Source of the DNA: Oscillospiraceae bacterium | Lineage (GTDB): Bacteria > Bacillota > Clostridia > Oscillospirales > Acutalibacteraceae | Assembly (NCBI GenBank): GCA_028706415.1 | Contig: JAQWBK010000022.1 | Coordinates: forward strand, 1-17,670 | Direction: 5' to 3' | DNA length: 17,670 nucleotides | Shown: positions 14,784-17,670 of the stretch, one piece after another | Layout: each line of letters opens with the position of its first letter | How positions within the stretch are numbered: the stretch's first letter is position 1 | The notes under the pieces: generated by a model | Databases searched by the model: none | What the model saw: the letters and a program-made list of their open reading frames with translations, nothing else | Told to the model about the DNA's origin: nothing | Program-made: the position numbers and the translations under genes

Positions 14784-15887
14784 ATGGATTTTAACCTTTA
14801 TATGCCGGTGCGGGTTATCAGCGGTGAGGACTGCATCCTCAAAAACAGAAAACTTTTTGGTCAGCTTGGGCGGCGTTGCCTAATAATGACGGGCAAGCAG
14901 GCGGCTATCAAGAGCGGCGCACTTAACGATATTCGTGCGTCTCTTGATTCCCAAAAAATTGATTTTACCATCTTCTCGGAAATCAGCGCCAATCCGCTAT
15001 TATCCCAATGTCAGGCGGCCGCCGCCGCCGCAGATATTTGTAACTCCGATTTTATTATAGGTATCGGCGGGGGGTCGGTTTTGGATGCCGCCAAGGCTGC
15101 GGCATGGTTGGCGACAAATCCCGGCTCATCGGGTGAACGCCTTATGCAGGGCAGGTTACGCCATCCCCCGTTACCCTTGGTTTTGGTCGGAACAACCGCC
15201 GGAACAGGCAGTGAGGTGAGTGCGGTGGCGGTTCTAACCATGGACCAAAGTGGGCAAAAGAAAAGTATCGTTGACCCGAACTGTTATGCCGAAATCGTAT
15301 TTGCGGATCCGCGATATACCCACAGCGTGCCCCGTGACACCACCGTTTCGACCGCACTTGATGCTTTTGCGCATACGGTTGAGGGGTGGTTTTCCCCCGG
15401 CCGCGGGGATGTTATTACCTCGTTTGGCGAAAAGGCATTGCCCCTGATTATGGAGGGGCTTACATGGCTTATGGAAAATGAAGGCCTTCCAAGCCCCCAG
15501 CTGCGAGAGCGCATGTATTACGGCTCTCTTTGGGCAGGGATGGTGCTTAATGCAACCGGAACCGCCTTCCCCCACACCCTGGGTTATATCCTCACCGAGG
15601 ATTTTAATGTTCCGCATGGTATGGCTTGTGCCGTTTTTATGCCTGAATTTTTAAAAAGAGCGGAAGAGTTTTTGCCCGAACAAGCCCGGGGGCTTTATAA
15701 GCTTTGCGGAGGTAGACAGAGGGTTGATTCGATACTGGATTCACTTGTTAAACATGATGTCCACATGACAACCGAGCAGATTAGCGGCTATATGCCGCGC
15801 TGGGAGGGGGTCAGAAACTTCACCCGCTCGCCCGGCGGGTTTACCCCGCAGGAGGCAGCACGGCTACTCCGAAAAATGTTTGTATAA
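14784..15887 (+). CDS. Iron-containing (type III) alcohol dehydrogenase
   Basis: A 367-residue cytoplasmic NAD(P)-dependent alcohol/aldehyde oxidoreductase of the Fe-ADH family. The cofactor motif GGGSVLD is at residues 95-101 and GTTAGTGSEVS at 136-146. The four metal ligands are all present: Asp193 and His197 (LDAFAHTVEG), His264 (AFPHTLGY) and His278 (VPHGMACA). Length and layout match butanol- or propanediol-type dehydrogenases; the substrate is not predictable. The start is ATG 14784 with AAGGGA 8 bases upstream; an in-frame TTG at 14766 has no such site. It is divergent from rnf, and both act on NADH balance. The TAA stop shares its last A with the repeat that follows, so the original C-terminus may have been altered by the insertion. 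Confidence 0.92.
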   Translation: MDFNLYMPVRVISGEDCILKNRKLFGQLGRRCLIMTGKQAAIKSGALNDIRASLDSQKIDFTIFSEISANPLLSQCQAAAAAADICNSDFIIGIGGGSVLDAAKAAAWLATNPGSSGERLMQGRLRHPPLPLVLVGTTAGTGSEVSAVAVLTMDQSGQKKSIVDPNCYAEIVFADPRYTHSVPRDTTVSTALDAFAHTVEGWFSPGRGDVITSFGEKALPLIMEGLTWLMENEGLPSPQLRERMYYGSLWAGMVLNATGTAFPHTLGYILTEDFNVPHGMACAVFMPEFLKRAEEFLPEQARGLYKLCGGRQRVDSILDSLVKHDVHMTTEQISGYMPRWEGVRNFTRSPGGFTPQEAARLLRKMFV

Positions 15888-15935
15888 TACTGATCTCAAA
15901 TAAAAATCAAGACATCTTTTACTTGAGAACAGTAT
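15887..15935. repeat. MITE-like element, minimal 49-bp copy
   Basis: ATACTGATCTCAAATAAAAA at the left and TTTTACTTGAGAACAGTAT at the right are inverted repeats with two mismatches in 19, leaving almost no interior. In reverse complement its last 33 bases equal the end of the 10097-10254 copy, so it looks like an internal-deletion derivative of that type. It begins on the last base of the dehydrogenase stop codon. As RNA it could fold into a hairpin and may serve as a 3' end structure. Confidence 0.72.
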
Positions 15936-16026
15936 AACTATTGATAAGTCCATCGATATCAGCATATTCCGACCGGCCGCGGGGCATAATATTATGTGAG
16001 TATAATAATGCGGCAGGGGCGATGTA

Positions 16027-16887
16027 ATGACAAGGGTACAGCAGGCGCGCCAGCGTCTTAAGGGTCACCGGCTGAAAGCGATTGCCGTCGAATTCATCGC
16101 CGTTGCGGCAGGGATGCTTGTACCTATTGCTTCTCTGACGGTACTCCGCCTAAGCGGGCTGGGTGCCGAAAGAATGATACATGCTTCTGAATTAATAAAT
16201 AAATGGTATTATGCGCTTATTACGGTGGGGCTTTTTGCGCTGGACTGGCTGCTTATATCCCCACTTTTGCTCGGAAGACTGGCATTTTATATGGATATTG
16301 CCGCAGGCGATGAGGTTAAGGTACGGGTCATTTTTAAGTTCTATGTGATTAGATATAGCCATGCTCTTCGGTGGCGGCTGTCCATCCAGATTCGAAGACT
16401 TTTATATTGGTCGGTATGTTTGCTGCCGGCGGCCTTTGCATCGGGTGTCGCCAAGGCGGTAAGGGCGAGCGGCTCAATGACCCCTGCTTCGGATGTTATC
16501 ATAATGTTTTGCACCCTGTTTGGGACTTTGTTTTTCCTGGCCGGCTTGCTTTTCAGCGAAACACTTATGTTGAGAAAGCTACCTGCCGCCTATCTTGTAA
16601 TAAACAATCGGGATAAAAAATACCCTAAAAGGATTATTCGAACATCATCAAAAATTATGAAAGGACATATTATAGATACCTTCCAGCTGATTACCGGCTT
16701 TGGAGGATGGCTTGCTGCCTGCATTTTTCTGATTCCGTATTTTTATGTTATGCCGCTGTTTTTTACTACCCGGACGATAGCAGTGAGGAAATTCATCTGT
16801 AAATCGATGAATGAAGAGAGCGACCGGCATAAAATAGCAATAACACAGGATACAATAATCCTTCCTAATCAAAGGCAGAGGATATAA
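16027..16887 (+). CDS. Multi-pass membrane protein of unknown function
   Basis: I do not recognise this 286-residue protein with confidence. It has five or six hydrophobic segments (about 17-43, 61-85, 127-147, 160-180, 228-250) separated by basic stretches, and a basic N-terminus. The opening ARQRLKGHRLKAIAV and the overall plan remind me of DUF975-type membrane proteins, but this is a weak resemblance. The start ATG 16027 has AGGGG at 16014-16018. The 3' end overlaps sequence that reads in another frame as IS30 transposase (from about 16859). The final residues (around QDTIILPNQRQRI) may therefore come from the insertion sequence rather than the original gene. No partner gene points to a role. 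Confidence 0.6.
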   Translation: MTRVQQARQRLKGHRLKAIAVEFIAVAAGMLVPIASLTVLRLSGLGAERMIHASELINKWYYALITVGLFALDWLLISPLLLGRLAFYMDIAAGDEVKVRVIFKFYVIRYSHALRWRLSIQIRRLLYWSVCLLPAAFASGVAKAVRASGSMTPASDVIIMFCTLFGTLFFLAGLLFSETLMLRKLPAAYLVINNRDKKYPKRIIRTSSKIMKGHIIDTFQLITGFGGWLAACIFLIPYFYVMPLFFTTRTIAVRKFICKSMNEESDRHKIAITQDTIILPNQRQRI

Positions 16888-17659
16888 AATAGGACATGAC
16901 CACAGACTGGCTGAATACATTGAAAAAAAGATAGTAGAGGAAAAGTATTCACCAGATGCAGTGATTGGCGAAATAAACGAAAAGGGACTAAAGTTTGACA
17001 CTAGCATATGCACTAAAACGGTGTATAATATGATAGATAAAGGCATTTTCCTAAACCTTACCAACAAAGATCTACCGGTAAAGAAAGACAGAAAAAAGCG
17101 CAAATACAAGCAAGTTCGTAATGTTGCTCTGAACAATGCGAAAGGTCGGAGCATTGAAGAAAGACCACCTGAAATAGAAAGACGTGAGGAATACGGTCAC
17201 TGGGAAATGGATTGTGTAGTTGGAAAGGGAAAAGCCTGTTTATTGGTATTAACTGAGCGAATGAGCCGAAAAGAACTTATCTTTAAGATGTCATCAAAAA
17301 CCCAAAAATGTGTAATTGATGTTATAGACAAATTAGAAAGACGGTACAAATCAAAATTCCAAAAGATTTTCAATAGCATAACAATGGATAACGGAAGTGA
17401 ATTTTTGGATATGGAAAGCCTTGAACGCTCCTGCCTTAAGGCAGGAACAAAGCGGACTACTTGTTATTATGCGCATCCTTATAGCAGTTGGGAGCGTGGA
17501 AGCAATGAGAACCAAAACAAACTGATCCGCCGTTTTGTTCCCAAAGGCTTTAATATCGGAAAACTAACAAACAAAGATGTGAAACGCATTGAAAACTGGA
17601 TGAACAATTATCCACGCAGAATATTAGGATACAAGACACCAAATCAAATTGCAGCTTGA
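16859..17659 (+). pseudogene. IS30-family transposase, 5'-truncated
   Basis: The frame opens after a stop at 16856 and reads KGRGYKIGHDHRLAEYIEKK followed by VEEKYSPDAVIGEI, the middle of an IS30 transposase. The catalytic core is complete: HWEMD (first Asp), TMDNGSEF (second Asp) and SSWERGSNEN (Glu), followed by the family's RRFVPKGFNIG. About 100 N-terminal residues that form the helix-turn-helix DNA-binding region are missing, and the only usable start is GTG 16961. It is therefore probably inactive. The DNA is more AT-rich than the preceding genes. The stop is at 17657-17659; the right end of the insertion sequence lies at or beyond the window edge, and no terminal repeat can be seen on the left. 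Confidence 0.82.
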
Positions 17660-17670
17660 TATAACTGGAA

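Noticed and set aside
15015..15032. GCC/GCG-rich triplet run inside the alcohol dehydrogenase gene
   Set aside because: It encodes an alanine stretch in a helix before the GGGS cofactor motif and is ordinary coding sequence.
15985..15996. 12-bp perfect palindrome CATAATATTATG
   Set aside because: Short and AT-rich in an AT-rich gap; expected by chance and not positioned against a convincing promoter.

Overview
The window looks like a chromosomal segment of an anaerobic, low-to-mid GC Gram-positive bacterium, most likely a member of the Clostridia (Bacillota). The reasons are a complete Rnf operon in the order rnfC-D-G-E-A-B, a fermentation-type iron-dependent alcohol dehydrogenase, a NatA/NatB-like ABC exporter, strong AGGAGG-type ribosome binding sites and several GTG/TTG starts. 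I cannot place it more precisely. An Oscillospiraceae-like genome is a guess.

Layout. (1) Positions 1-5069, plus strand: the distal part of a surface-polysaccharide cluster, with a glycosyltransferase, a Wzy/O-antigen-ligase-like polymerase, a second glycosyltransferase with a TTG start, and a Wzx-like flippase. It ends in a strong hairpin terminator. (2) 5306-7461, minus strand: a two-gene ABC-2 exporter operon (permease and ATPase, 4-bp overlap). (3) 7462-9139: a regulatory region holding a perfect 25-bp inverted repeat over a good promoter, then an Orn/Lys/Arg-decarboxylase-fold PLP enzyme on the plus strand. (4) 9256-14506, minus strand: rnfCDGEAB, the membrane complex that couples ferredoxin oxidation by NAD+ to Na+ or H+ export. 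It converges on the decarboxylase gene at a bidirectional terminator. (5) 14784-15887, plus strand: iron-containing alcohol dehydrogenase, divergent from rnf. (6) 16027-16887: an unassigned multi-pass membrane protein. (7) 16859-17659: a 5'-truncated IS30-family transposase directly abutting it.

The most striking feature not explained by the genes is a family of small, non-coding, MITE-like repeats with about 19-bp terminal inverted repeats (one end ATACTGTTCTCAAGTAAAA, the other its slightly diverged partner). There are four two-ended copies (5082-5306, 9196-9242, 10097-10254, 15887-15935) and one solo end (7641-7659). One copy carries a second, different inverted-repeat element inserted into its end, with a 6-bp CTTGAG duplication. 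Another copy sits inside the rnf operon between rnfA and rnfB. Two copies provide the last base of a neighbouring gene's TAA stop codon.

The genes do not form one novel pathway. They are a polysaccharide export block, an ABC exporter, a PLP decarboxylase, an energy-conserving Rnf complex and an alcohol dehydrogenase. Rnf and the dehydrogenase both act on the cell's NADH/ferredoxin balance.
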